Below, piece after piece: positions 1 through 10,129 of a DNA stretch of 64,000 nt. Made by a program: the position numbers and the translations under genes. This DNA is from Trema orientale. Taxonomy: Eukaryota > Streptophyta > Magnoliopsida > Rosales > Cannabaceae. The stretch is taken from positions 2,191,871 through 2,255,870 of the forward strand of contig JXTC01000004.1 in NCBI GenBank assembly GCA_002914845.1, written 5' to 3'. The first letter of the stretch is position 1. Every line of letters starts with the position of its first letter. Under the pieces are notes generated by a model that was not told the DNA's origin, made no database searches, and was given only the letters and a program-made list of their open reading frames with translations.

Positions 1-188
1 ATGTCTATGGCTTCCTTGTACTTCTTGTCCTCGCATAAGCGGCTTATGAGGCCATCTTTCGAATTGGATTTGAAGAAAGTCTTTTGAATGAGAGGTTTAC
101 TCAGCTGGGTCTTTGGTGAAAACGAAAGATCCCTCTTCGAAAATAGCAGAGCTGCATAATGAGATACTTTGAGACTCAAAAATTTCAT
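1..188 (-). CDS. PPR protein, N-terminal part only (At4g37170-like), runs off the left edge
   Basis: The minus-strand frame opens with ATG at 188-186 and stays open to the window edge, giving 62 residues. The first 40 or so residues are rich in Ser, Lys and Phe with few acidic residues, as in an organelle targeting peptide. They are followed by a DGLISRLCEDKKYKEAID segment of the kind that starts the first repeat of plant PPR proteins of the At4g37170 type. Those proteins are DYW-type PPRs of organelles. The remaining repeats and the C-terminus would lie outside the window, so completeness is unknown. A decayed copy of the central and C-terminal part of what looks like the same gene lies at 22503-23340, also on the minus strand. 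The assignment rests on remembered similarity, not a search. Confidence 0.6.
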   Translation of the reverse strand, partial: MKFLSLKVSHYAALLFSKRDLSFSPKTQLSKPLIQKTFFKSNSKDGLISRLCEDKKYKEAID

Positions 189-520
189 AGTCACGAAGAA
201 TGGCAGCTGTGAGACGTAGAACCTCTAATCATGCGAGAGTTTTCATTTTTGAACTTGGAGACGATAACACAAAATGAACCGGACTCAATCTAATGGGCTT
301 CTGAACCAGACCAAAGCAAGTTGTGAAATTTACGCTCAGTACCCGCTTTTGTGTTTGTTTTTTCATAAATACTCAGTTTTTCATCTTATTTCACCAATAC
401 TACTTTTTCCTTTTCTTTCTTCTTTTTTTTTTTAAAAAAAAAAAGAAAAGATAATTCTACCCAATGTACTCAAGATTCCATTTGCCTGATTTGCCAAGAT
501 AAAAACGTTTTAATAGCAAG

Positions 521-1117
521 AATCTGGCAAGCAAATATTGTGGTCACAAGGTACAAATGGCTCTTAATAGGAGTTTCTTGCTCGTGATTTTCTTTTAGGT
601 TAATGTACTTTGATGTAATTACCGCAATATTTTCCATGCTTTACAAATTTGAAGAAAAAAATTTCCAATAAAAGCAAATGGCGTAAAGACCAAAGCTTAA
701 TAATGTGTAGTTGCGATAAACCCTACTGAGCAATCTATAAATTTTCAGAGGCCAAAATATTTCTTGTTCATGCTAACTAGCAAGGATCTTGGTCTGGATA
801 ACCAAGTAATAAAAAGTAAGGACTTTATAAACTTATCGCGGTTTATTCCTAATATTACTGAGCTTTAATTTTTGCTCTTTCCGGTGTGTATTTGAGTTAC
901 TTAAAACATAAAGAATAAACTAGAAATGCTTTTACCGAAGCCTTAGTGGCTTAACCCATTACTCAAGATTGGAATTTATAATTCAAATTTGTGAAGAGTG
1001 AGTTTTAAGAAATTTACTAGTTGTAAAATCGGAAAAAGACGTGGATGAAGAGGATGACTACTACAGTGAATACTTTGTTACTCAACATGATATGCTTTAG
1101 AGAGCTAGTTTTATACA
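521..1117 (+). pseudogene. NRG1-type RNL remnant A: exon 3 tail, intron 3, start of exon 4
   Basis: The last bases of RNL exon 3 (coding NLA..VVVTR) are at 521-550, with an extra GCAA, and are followed by a GT donor at 551. Intron 3 follows, clearly related to that of the intact gene at 11136. The exon 4 remnant (DEDDYYSEYFVTQHDM) is at about 1031-1117. It has an extra A near its start, an extra T just before the RELA codons that creates a TAG, and an acceptor changed from AG to GG at 1031-1032. Homology stops after about 1117. This is a dead gene; its exon 5 tail lies beyond the PPR gene at 4977-5173. Confidence 0.85.
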
Positions 1118-1359
1118 TTTAGCTTGATAACAATTAGATACATATATCTTTTTAAGTGTTTCGAAGGATTGGAGGAACTATATATACTGTAACATAATAA
1201 TCAAAAAAAGTTTGGCACTATTTTAACCATGTAATTATGACTGTAAACTGTTATACAACTTTGGCTTTCAGATATATGGAGATATTTTATTATTTCTAAA
1301 TTGACCTGCTGCCTTTTAAATTAGAAGTTTGACTCTCAAATACATGTAGATATTTTATT

Positions 1360-1825
1360 GGGTTTTTGGCATAATTAGTCCCTGAATTTTTCGATGATTT
1401 GCAATATATCCCCTGAACTTTTTTTTTGGCAATTAGGACCCTGAATTTAGAATTTTTGGCAATATATCCCCTGAACTTTTATTTTTGGCAATTAGGACCC
1501 TGAATTTAGAGTTTTTGGCATGATTGCCCTTGAATTTTTCGTTGATTTGTAATTTATTTTTTAATTGTTTAAAAATTTGCATATAACTCAGGGGATATAT
1601 TGCAAATCAGCGAAAAATTCAGGGACTAATCATGCTAAAAACCCTAAATTTAGGGTCCTAATTGCCAAAAAAAAAGTTCAGGGGATACATTGTAAATTTA
1701 CGAAAAATTCAGGGGCTAATCATGTTAAATATTCTAAATTCAGGGTCCTAATTGCCAAAAAAAAAAGTTCAAGGGATACATTGCAAACCATCAAAAAATT
1801 CAGGGACTAATCATGCCAGAAACCC
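1360..1825. mobile_element. Mutator-like foldback MITE with 9-bp target duplication
   Basis: The 466-bp element begins GGGTTTTTGGCAT and ends ATGCCAGAAACCC. Long inverted arms share motifs such as 'ccctgaattt' and 'cagggactaat', so the whole element can fold back. The 9-bp direct repeat TATTTTATT flanks it at 1351-1359 and 1826-1834. The duplicated segment B has one copy of this 9-mer at 7856-7864 and no insert. Terminal inverted repeats with a 9-bp duplication are the mark of Mutator-type transposition. No transposase is present, so it is non-autonomous. Confidence 0.9.
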
Positions 1826-1834
1826 TATTTTATT

Positions 1835-2490
1835 ATTTTTGAATTGAGCAGAAAAGAAAGGCTAATGGTGTGACAGTAGCAAAGTTCAGGGACCCTAAAT
1901 TAAAAATTCAACAGCTGATCAATGGTAAGTTCGACCATAAATGAAGAACTAATAAAACTTAAAATTAGTTACTTTTAGAAAGATGTGTCGTTTGTAACTT
2001 CTTGTCGTTTTAGACTCTGTATTTTATTAAGGAAAATTATAAAGTCTCGCCATTTTTCTTCTATAGTTTTTTCATTTTGAAAAAAAAAAAAAAAAAAAAG
2101 AAAGAAAAATTCCGTCGGTCGTCAAGTTTGTAGTTTCTAAGAAATTTGTTCTCTTCAAAGACATAGTCACCGTCTTTTAAACTTAAGATGCTGTCGTTTT
2201 CGTTGTTTGGCCATTTCTCAAATTTATTGTCGCTTATCAGGGAATTTGTCGTTTTTCAATTATTCTCGTGTCCCTGAGATGTCGTCGTCCCATATAAATG
2301 TCGTTTTGGTTGATAATGTTTCAGACGGTGTTTACCACCAGGCGCCAACAAATTCGAAGTTGAAACGGTATTCTTCTTCAAAGACTCCTTTCACTGAGAA
2401 ATATCACAAACACTTAAAACTTTTCTCCAACTCTTCATGCTTCTTCCACTTGGGCACCAGGTTCGGCCATGGGCGTGATAATTACCAACA
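1835..2490. other. Upstream region of the PPR gene
   Basis: No gene is visible. The stretch is shared with copy B (about 7865-8340). It contains a poly-A tract near 2080 and an unusual density of GTCGTT/GTCGTC motifs between about 1985 and 2310. It supplies the immediate upstream sequence of the PPR start codon. No convincing TATA box was identified. Confidence 0.5.
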
Positions 2491-4800
2491 ATGCCCTTCC
2501 TCAATACCAACTCGCTGGCCTCCCTGGTCGAATCGGCCGTGTCGACTCACTCGTCCCACCTCGGCCGAGCCGCCCATGCCCGGATCATCAAGACCCTCGA
2601 TGCCCCACTCCCCTCCTTCCTCTCCAACCACCTCGTCAACATGTACTCCAAACTCGACCTCCTCAACTCAGCCCTACTCGTTCTCTCGCTCACCCCAACT
2701 CGCTCCGTCGTCACCTGGACCTCCCTCATCGCGGGTTCAGTCCAGAATGGTCATTTCGCTTCTGCTCTCCTCCACTTCGCGAACATGCTCCGTGAGTGTA
2801 TTCAGCCCAATGACTTCACCTTCCCTTGCGCGTTCAAGGCCTCGGCTTCGCTTCGGTTGCCCGTTACCGGAAAACAGGTCCACGCCATTGCGGTTAAGGC
2901 CGGCCAGATACGTGATGTCTTTGTTGGCTGCGGTTGCTTTGATATGTATTGCAAAACTGGTCTATGGGACGACGCAGGTCAAGTGTTTGATGAAATTCCG
3001 CAGAGAAATATTGTAATGTGGAACGCTTATATGTCGAATGCCGTGCTTGGTGGGCGGCCTAGACGTGCTATTGTTAAGTTCATGGATTTTCTGGGTGTTG
3101 GTGGGAAGCCGGATTCGATCACTTTCTGTGCGTTTCTTAACGCATGTTCGGATATGTGGGTTTTGGAGCTTGGACGTCAGTTACATGGGTTTGTGATTCG
3201 ATATGGATTTGGGAATGATGTCTCTGTTATGAACGGGCTGATTGATTTTTATGGGAAGTGTCGGGATGTTGCGTCTTCCGCAATGGTTTTCGATAGAATC
3301 AGTCGGCGAAATGATGTATCTTGGTGCTCTATGATGGCTGTGTATGTGCAAAATGATGAGGAGGAAAAGGCTTGTGAGGTTTTTCTGCAGGTTAGAAAAG
3401 TAGGCCTTGAGCCTAATGATTTCATGGTGTCAACTGTTCTTAGTGCTTGTGCTGGGCTTTCAGGGTTTGAACTGGGTAGATCGGTCCATGCTCTTGCAGT
3501 GAGGATCTGCGTTGACGGAAACATCTTTGTTGGCAGTGCACTTGTGGACATGTATGGAAAATGTGGTAGTATAAATGACGCAGAACGCGTCTTTAAAGAG
3601 ATGACTAAAAGGAACTCAATCACTTGGAATGCGATGATAAGTGGATATGCACACCAAGGGCATGCTGATATGGCTTTGGCGTTGTTTGAGGACATGAGGT
3701 CTGACAATGGTGAGATTACACCAAATTATGTCACGTTAGTGTGTCTATTATCCGCTTGCAGTAGAGCTGGCGCAGTGCAAAAAGGCATTGACATTTTCGA
3801 GTCGATGAGAAAGAGGTTTGGGATTGAACCAGGGCCGGAGCATTATGCATGTGTCGTGGACTTGCTGGGACGTGCCGGGTTGTTAGAGCGTGCCTACGAG
3901 TTTGTCAAGAAGATGCCGATTCAACCAACAATTTCAGTTTGGGGGGCTCTTCTTGGAGCTTGTAGAATGTACAGGAAGCCGGAACTAGGGAAGATTGCAG
4001 CTGATAATTTGTTTAAACTTGATCCCAATGACTCTGGCAATCATGTGGTGCTTTCTAATATGTTTGCTGCTGCTGGCAGGTAACTAAATACTTTTCAAAT
4101 TCCAATCAAAATTCATTTTCCAAATGGGGTTCTGTAGTTTTTATACACACATTACTTAAAATTATAGCCAGATTCATTATTTTTGGTTTCACCTTCAAAA
4201 AACTGATTAGATGAAGGTTATAGCCAGGAAGGAACTAGTTTTGGATTTCTTTTTTTAAGGTTATAGCCAGGAAGGAACTAGTTTTGCGTTTCTTTTTTGT
4301 GTTGAAATAAACTGAGTTTGGTAATCGTTTGTAGGTGGGAAGAAGCTACTCTTGTGAGAAAGGAGATGAAAGAAGTTGGGATCAAGAAAGGTACGGGCTA
4401 CAGTTGGATCACTGTAAAGAATGCAGTCCATGTCTTCCAAGCGAAGGATACCTCCCATGAAAGGAACTCTGAGATTCAGGGAATGCTAGCCAAGTTAAGG
4501 AAGGAAATGGAGGAGGCAGGCTACAATCCTGACACCAATTTTGCACTCTTCGATTTGGAAGAAGAAGAGAAAATATCAGAAGTTTGGTACCATAGTGAGA
4601 AGATAGCCCTTGCATTTGGGCTCATAGCTATTCCTCCTGGAGTACCCATAAGGATCACAAAAAACCTTAGGATCTGTGGAGACTGCCATAGTGCCATAAA
4701 GTTCATATCAGGCATTGTAGGGAGAGAAATCATAGTGAGGGATAACAATCGGTTTCATCGATTCAAAGATGGTCTTTGTTCTTGTCGAGATTATTGGTGA
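2491..4800 (+). CDS. LOI1: PPR-E-DYW RNA-editing factor, LOI1/MEF11-like
   Basis: There are two exons, 2491-4079 and 4335-4800, joined across a GT-AG intron within one Arg codon, giving 684 residues. The protein matches Arabidopsis At4g14850 (LOI1/MEF11) along its whole length as I remember it, for example [26 protein letters not shown] and [15 protein letters not shown]. Family role: sequence-specific C-to-U editing of mitochondrial transcripts, with an effect on isoprenoid metabolism. PLS-type PPR repeats fill residues 20-520 or so, followed by E/E+ motifs and a complete DYW deaminase domain. The catalytic HSE is at residues 616-618, CxxCH at 644-648, HxnCxC at 671-680 and the terminal DYW at 682-684. 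The ATG at 2491 matches the family's N-terminus; the upstream ATG at 2469 is in another frame. The gene sits between two remnants of a broken RNL gene. Confidence 0.95.
4216..4302. repeat. 43-bp tandem duplication inside the PPR intron
   Basis: The phrase beginning 'aaggttatagccaggaagg' occurs twice in a row (about 4216 and 4259) within the LOI1-like intron. Only the second, downstream unit is represented in the deletion copy at about 8350-8390. Confidence 0.8.
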
Positions 4801-4976
4801 ATGAAAAAATCAATTCTTTTGTAGATTAGCATTAAGGTAGTTGATGTCTGTTCTTTGAGTTGAAATGATTTTAGCTATTAGGTGACTTAATAACAGCTTT
4901 CTTTCAAATAACATTAGTTAATAATTAGAAAACTATAAAATGAGAACCACAGCAAATTTGTCACCGTTTTGGAAAT

Positions 4977-5173
4977 AGAAACTGCTCCAGATGGCAGGAC
5001 ATGTCTGCATCAGTTTTGGACTTTATAAACAATTAAAGTACGTGGTGTGCGATGAGGAGCTAGAAGAAACTATGGGAATTTATTTGCTTGTTGACGCCAA
5101 TATAGAGCTAATGCTGATCAAGGACGTAGTCAACTTAAATTGGCTTGAGAATCCTCATTTATCAGACCTATGA
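4977..5173 (+). pseudogene. RNL remnant A: end of exon 5
   Basis: The reading VVCDEELEE...NLNWLENPH corresponds to the last 55 or so residues of the intact RNL proteins (VVCDEELKELWEFYLP...VNLNWLENHHF). There is an in-frame ATG-like start but no context for an independent gene. Substitutions such as LWEF to MGIY, and small insertions near 5000-5030, show decay. It is the downstream partner of the remnant at 521-1117. Confidence 0.85.
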
Positions 5174-5195
5174 TGTTTACCTCCTAGACGTACTA

Positions 5196-6884
5196 TGTAT
5201 ATAAATAAATGTAGTCCCCAGGTTTAGCAGCGTCCTTGAAATCATTTTGTTGATTTAACTGGTTTGTGAGTAAGATCGGATTTTGTTGTTGCAAGTCCAA
5301 TGCATTATTCTACCTTGTAATCTCAGCCAGTTTTTATTCTATTTTACAACAAAAGTGGGAATTCGATAGCCTTGTGAAATGTCATGTGTGTAAACGACAT
5401 TCCTAGTCATTCTATGGTCATGGAAAATGGTTTCAAAGGACTTTCATCAACACTCTTGCTAGATGATGAGAATGCTTTAGTAACCGAAGCCTACTTATAC
5501 AGCAGGGGAACTTGTATGTGAAATTGATAAAACAAGCACTGAACTACCAAAGTTTGTATATATGAAAAATAAATAAATAAAATAATACAATGAAACTGAT
5601 TGGAATCCCTCACTGTTATTTTTCTGTCGACAATCTTAGAGATAAATTTAATGTCAGTATGTCAGTCCACAAAAGGATTTTCGAAATTAGACCTTTACTA
5701 ATGTTCTTGAAGTAGATATGATTCCAAATGCAACTATAGCTTCTCACTGTGATAAGAGAGTTTTTGCTCTAGGGATTAATGAGCTTAGTAATATTCCCCT
5801 AATCCCTCTTTTGTAAAATAACCTCCATTTTTTTTTCTTAATTTTCTTTCTTCAATTTTTTTCTCTAATTTTTTTGGGGTCGCGTTTGACTGGCCGGACG
5901 AATACAACGAAAATTTGTGCCAAATTACAATTTGACGCTTGAAATCATTGTTTAGATTAGATGTTTGATTTCGATAAAACTTCCTAAATCTGAACTGGAG
6001 ATATTCTTTAACCCTCATATTAACAAGGCTAATTTAAGTGGTTAGGTGCGTGTTTTACTAGCAAATTGGCCTTGCTCTCGTCACGTTCCCGTCCATTTCT
6101 TTTTTCTTTTTTTTTTTTTCTCCCTTACTTATTGATTTATCATGGTAAATGTCTAGTCAATAACGCCAATTTCAATATACAAAAATTAATGAAAGCTGAG
6201 GTACATGGCATGACTCTGCTCCTTGTTGGGACATGCCCTCAAAAACTCTATCTCGGCAAAGGGAAATTCCTAGAAATTCTTCTAACAAATGCTAAGCGCC
6301 TTCCAGATTGACTTGAGAAAAAAAAAAAAAAAGGGGGGGTTTTCCTAACTATATCAGCTCCATGGCGTCACACTGTCCATATGACGACTTTCTGGCTGAC
6401 CATTACTCAGAAGTTTAACTTATTTTGTTTTTTAAGGGGGAAAAGAAGAAAAGAAAAGAAAAGAAAATAAAACATACATTTGTTGGTTAATAACGATAGC
6501 CCAGACCGTTTATTCATAGGCCGACACCGAGGGTAAGATTTTGGTAATGCACCAATCCCTGCGTCAATTATAATCAGTACTTTAGGAAAATATATAAGCA
6601 TGTTCTCCGAAACTTAACAAAAATAAAATAAAATAAAAACTAAGTCGAGCATGAAATTTTTGTCACGAGTCAACTACTTTTCTCATAATGCACCAATCAA
6701 TCTTTGCTTCACTTCTAAGCAAATTACCCTGTTTCTAGTAAAATTCTAAACTTTAATACAACGACCTCCTTCTCCGAAACTTCGATTTTTTTAATTTTTT
6801 ATCGGTCAAGTCAACATATGCTATTATTTTATCTACTGGGACAATACCAAGAGGGAGTAGAAACTCACCAGGTCAAAATGAGTA
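5196..6884. promoter_or_regulatory. Intergenic DNA; second half is a relic RNL 5' flank
   Basis: No gene is supported. From about 5990 to 6884 the sequence resembles the 5' flanks of the intact RNL genes (10130-11135 and 17950-18960). Shared landmarks are the 'gctccttgttgg' block near 6218, the 'tcagaagttt' block near 6408, 'cataatgcaccaatcaat' near 6687 and 'aagtcaacata' near 6808. It was probably the promoter region of the RNL whose remnant lies in copy B. The reading frame at 6066-6311 is judged chance. Confidence 0.6.
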
Positions 6885-7030
6885 TAAATACCCATTTTTT
6901 CATGTTATTTCACCAATACTACTTTTTCTTTTTTTCTTTTTTTTTTTTCTTTTTAAAAGGATAATGCTACTCAGTGTACTCAAGATTCCATTTGCCAGAT
7001 TTCTCAAGATAAAAACGTTTTAATAGCAAG

Positions 7031-7614
7031 AATCTGGCAAATGTTGTGGTCACAAGGTACAATGGCTCTTAATAGGAGTTTCTTGCTCGTGATTTTCTTT
7101 TAGGTCAATGTACTTTGATGTAATTACTGCAATATTTTTCATGCTTTATAAATTTGAAGAAAAAAATTTCCAATAAAAGCAAATGGCGTAAAGACCAAAG
7201 CTTAATAATGTGTAGTTGCGATAAACCCTTCTGAACAATCTATAAATTTTCAGAGGCCAAAATATTTCTTGTTCATGCTAACTAGCAAGAATCTTGGTCT
7301 AGATGTTTAAGTAATAAAAAGTAAAGACTTTATAAACTTAATCGCGGTTTATTCCTAATACTACTAAGCTTTAGTTTTTGCCCTTTCCAATGTGCATTTG
7401 AGTTACTTAAAACATAAAGAATAAAATAGAAATGCTTTTACCGAAGCCTTAATGGCTTAATCCATTACTCAAGATTGGAATTTATAATTCAAATTTGTGA
7501 AGAGTGAGTTTTAAGAAATTTACATATTGTAAAATCAGAAAAAGACGTGGATGAAGACGATGACTACTACAGTGAATACTTTGTTACTCAGCATGATATG
7601 CCTTAGAGAGCTAG
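7031..7614 (+). pseudogene. NRG1-type RNL remnant B: exon 3 tail, intron 3, start of exon 4
   Basis: The exon 3 tail is at 7031-7056 with a GT donor, followed by intron 3, an intact AG acceptor near 7538 and the exon 4 remnant to about 7614. It carries the same extra A and the same extra base before RELA as remnant A. Both copies therefore descend from one already frameshifted gene. Confidence 0.85.
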
Positions 7615-8302
7615 GTTTCTACATTTAGCTTGATAAAAATTAGATACATAATATCTAATTTTTAAATGTTTCGGAGGATTGGAGGAATTATATACTGTGA
7701 CATAATATTCAAAAAAAGTTAGGTACTATTTTAACTATGTAAATATGACGGTAAACTGTTATACAACTTTGGCTCTCAAATATACAGAGATATTTTATTA
7801 TTTCTAAATTGACCTGCCTTTTAAATTAGAAGTTTGACTCTCAAATACATGTAGATATTTTATTATTTCTGAATTGAGCAGAAAAGAAAGGCTAATGGTG
7901 TGACAGTAGCAAAGTTCAGGGACCCTAAATTAAAAATTCAACAGCTGAAATGGTAAGTTCGACCATAAATGAAGAACTAATAAAACCTAAAATTAGTTAC
8001 TTTTAGAAAGATGTGTCGTTTGTAACTTCTTGTCATTTTAGACTTTGTATTTTATTAAGGAAAACTAGAAAGTCTCGCCATTTTTCTTCCATGGTTTTTT
8101 CATTTAAAAAAAAAAAGAAAAAAAAGAAAAATTCTGTCGGTCGTCAAGTTTGTAGTTTCTAAGAAAATTTGTTCTTTTCAAAGACCCTGTCACCGTCTTT
8201 TAAACTTAAGATGCTGTCGTTTTCGTTGTTTGGTCATTTCTCAAATTTATTGTCGCTTATGAGGGAATTTGTCGTTTTCCAAGTTATTCACGTATCCCTG
8301 AG

Positions 8303-8863
8303 ATGTCGTATTCTCATATAAATGTCGTTTTGATTGATAATGTCGTTTTGCGATTCCTTTTTACGTTGAATAAACTGATTTTGGTAATTGTTTGCAGGTG
8401 GGAAGAAGCCACTCTTGTGAGAAAAGAGATGAAAGAAGTTGGGATCAAGAAAGGTACGGGCTATAGTTGGATCAATGTAAAGAATGCAGTCCATGTCTTC
8501 CAAGCTAAGGATGCCTCCCATGAAAGGAACTCTGAGATCCAAAGGATGCTAGCCAAGTTGAGGAAGGACGTGAAGGAGGCGGGCTACAATCCTGACACCA
8601 ATTTTGCGCTGTTCGATTTAGAAGAAGAAGAGAAAATCTCAGAAGTTTGGTACCATAGTGAGAAAATAGCCCTTGCATTTGGGCTCATAGCTATTCCTCC
8701 TGGAGTACCCATAAGGATCACAAAAAACCTTAGGATCTGTGGGGACTGTCATAGTGCCATAAAGTTCATATCAGGCATTGTAGGGAGAGAAATCATAGTG
8801 AGGGACAACAATCGGTTTCATCGATTCAAAGATGGTCTTTGTTCCTGTCGAGATTATTGGTGA
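8303..8863 (+). pseudogene. DYW-only open frame from a PPR gene that lost exon 1
   Basis: The ATG at 8303 opens a 186-residue frame. Residues 1-32 come from upstream and intron sequence that has no coding role in copy A. Residues 33-186 match all of exon 2 of the LOI1-like gene with few changes and every DYW signature intact ([24 protein letters not shown]). The fusion arose by a deletion joining bases equivalent to 2319 and 4281. The old 3' splice acceptor (AG before GTGGGAAG, near 8397) is still there but now has no upstream exon. It has no RNA-binding repeats. It is most simply a truncated pseudogene, but no stop or frameshift breaks it, and stand-alone DYW proteins such as Arabidopsis DYW1 exist. 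Confidence 0.75.
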
Positions 8864-9041
8864 AATAAAAAATCAATTCTTTTGTAGATTAGCATTAAGG
8901 TTGTTGATGTTTGTTCTTTGAGTTGAAATGATTTTAGCTATTAGATGACTTGATAACAGCTTTCTTTCAAATAACAAGAGTTATAAATTAGAAAACTATA
9001 AAATGAGAACCACAGCAAATTTATCACCTCTTTTGAAATAG

Positions 9042-9876
9042 AAACTGCTCCAGATGGCAGGAGCTGCCTGCATCAGTTTTGGGCTTTAAACTAGGGGTGT
9101 CAATTCGTGTCAATGGGTCGGGTTCGTGTCGGGTTGAAATCTAATATATACATAAATTATGTCAATCCGAACTCGACCCGTGACCTGTCGTGTCAGAAAA
9201 CCATCAACACTAATCCGACCCGCACCTAAAACGGGTTAATCCGAACCCGACCCGCACAACCTGCTTTGGTGAATAACATCCAACCCACAACCCGATTTCA
9301 ACCCGTCAACTTGTTTTTGACCAGCCAACCCGTTATGACCCGTATTTTTTTTACTTATATTTTCTTTTTCTAAGGCTATTATTGTCTCATTTTAAAATAA
9401 ATAAATTAGGGATAATTTATAAATATAATTAATAACTTATAATCCCAAACACTTATATTATACAAATTAAATATATCTATAATAATAGTCATAAACAAAT
9501 AAAATAAAAAATATTTTTATAATTTAATTATATATATTTGTTGGTGGGTCAAGCGGGTTGACCCGAACCCGACCTGTTTTTTCATTCGTGTCAGACTGGT
9601 CGACCCGAACCCGACTCGCACTATTTTTCTTCGACCCTGACCCGAAAAAAATCGTATTGTGTTCGTGTCTGTCGTCATGTCGTAACCCGAATTGCCACCC
9701 CTACTTTAAACAATTAAAATATGTGGTATGTGATGAAGATCTAAAAGAACTATTGGAATTCCCTTCCAAAAAAAAAGAACTATTGGAATTTTATTTGCCT
9801 GTTGAACCCCAATATGGAGCTAATGCTGATCAAGGATGAAGTCAACTTAAATTGGCTCGAGAATCCTCATTCCTGA
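9042..9876 (+). pseudogene. RNL remnant B: end of exon 5, split by a MITE
   Basis: Homology to the RNL C-terminus starts near 9042, is interrupted at 9091 by a MITE, and resumes at 9712 (FKQLKYVVCDEDLKEL). It ends with NLNWLENPHS and TGA at 9874-9876. A small duplication ('aaaagaactattggaatt', near 9746 and 9773) adds further damage. The frame reported from 9558 onward is a chance fusion of MITE sequence to this tail. Confidence 0.85.
9092..9703. mobile_element. hAT-type MITE (612 bp) with 8-bp target duplication
   Basis: The terminal inverted repeats read TAGGGGTGTCAATTCG at the left and, reverse-complemented, TAGGGGTGGCAATTCG at the right. An exact 8-bp direct repeat CTTTAAAC flanks the element at 9084-9091 and 9704-9711. 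These are classic hAT features. Inside, GGGTCGGGTTCGTG-like phrases and their complements (CCCGAACCCGACCCG) recur at both ends, with an AT-rich centre. No transposase is present. Confidence 0.93.
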
Positions 9877-9939
9877 GACCTATGTATGATGTTATACCTC
9901 CTTCTAGACCTATTAAGTGATTTTGAACTGCTTGCTCTC

Positions 9940-10092
9940 TTCTATGGTGAATATGAAGAAAATCAGATTAGAGAGAGCATTGAAATTCCGTCCCTTAGTG
10001 AAACAAATATAATATGGGAGAAATTTCGCAAGTTGTCATTGGTTAGGTGTGCAGCACTGAAGAGTTTTCAATCTGTCAAGATATCACTTTTA
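9940..10092 (+). pseudogene. RNL LRR remnant
   Basis: The reading ESIEIPSLSETNIIWEKFRKLSLVRC..SFQSVKIS aligns with the LRR stretch RISIPSLKE..VVLKKLQKLSLFMC...ISIKIS of the intact genes. Only about 50 residues remain, directly upstream of the 5' flank of RNL-1. Confidence 0.6.
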
Positions 10093-10129
10093 CATCTATT
10101 TTCTTTTTTCACTTTTTTTTATATCTAGT

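Larger units (their letters stand above)
362..5195. repeat. Segmental duplication, copy A
   Basis: This segment and 6885-9912 share the same order of parts with high identity by eye: the RNL exon 3 tail, intron 3 and exon 4 remnant, a stretch of unidentified DNA, PPR exon 2, and the RNL exon 5 tail. Copy A differs by carrying a foldback MITE (1360-1825) and the complete PPR exon 1 and intron. Both copies share two 1-base insertions in the RNL exon 4 remnant, so the gene was already broken before the duplication. Confidence 0.85.
6885..9912. repeat. Segmental duplication, copy B
   Basis: This is the partner of 362-5195. It lacks the foldback MITE (its single 9-bp target is at 7856-7864) and lacks sequence equivalent to 2320-4280, that is PPR exon 1 and most of the intron. 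It has gained a hAT-type MITE at 9092-9703. Confidence 0.85.

Noticed and set aside
2207..3016. Open frames overlapping the PPR gene in other frames (2207-3016, 2469-2795, 2547-2729, 3249-3707)
   Set aside because: They lie over the LOI1-like coding frame, show low-complexity Pro/Ser composition and no family resemblance. They are shadows of a G+C-rich exon.
9558..9839. 93-residue frame joining MITE sequence to RNL tail
   Set aside because: It spans the border of the hAT MITE and the RNL remnant, so it is an accidental fusion.
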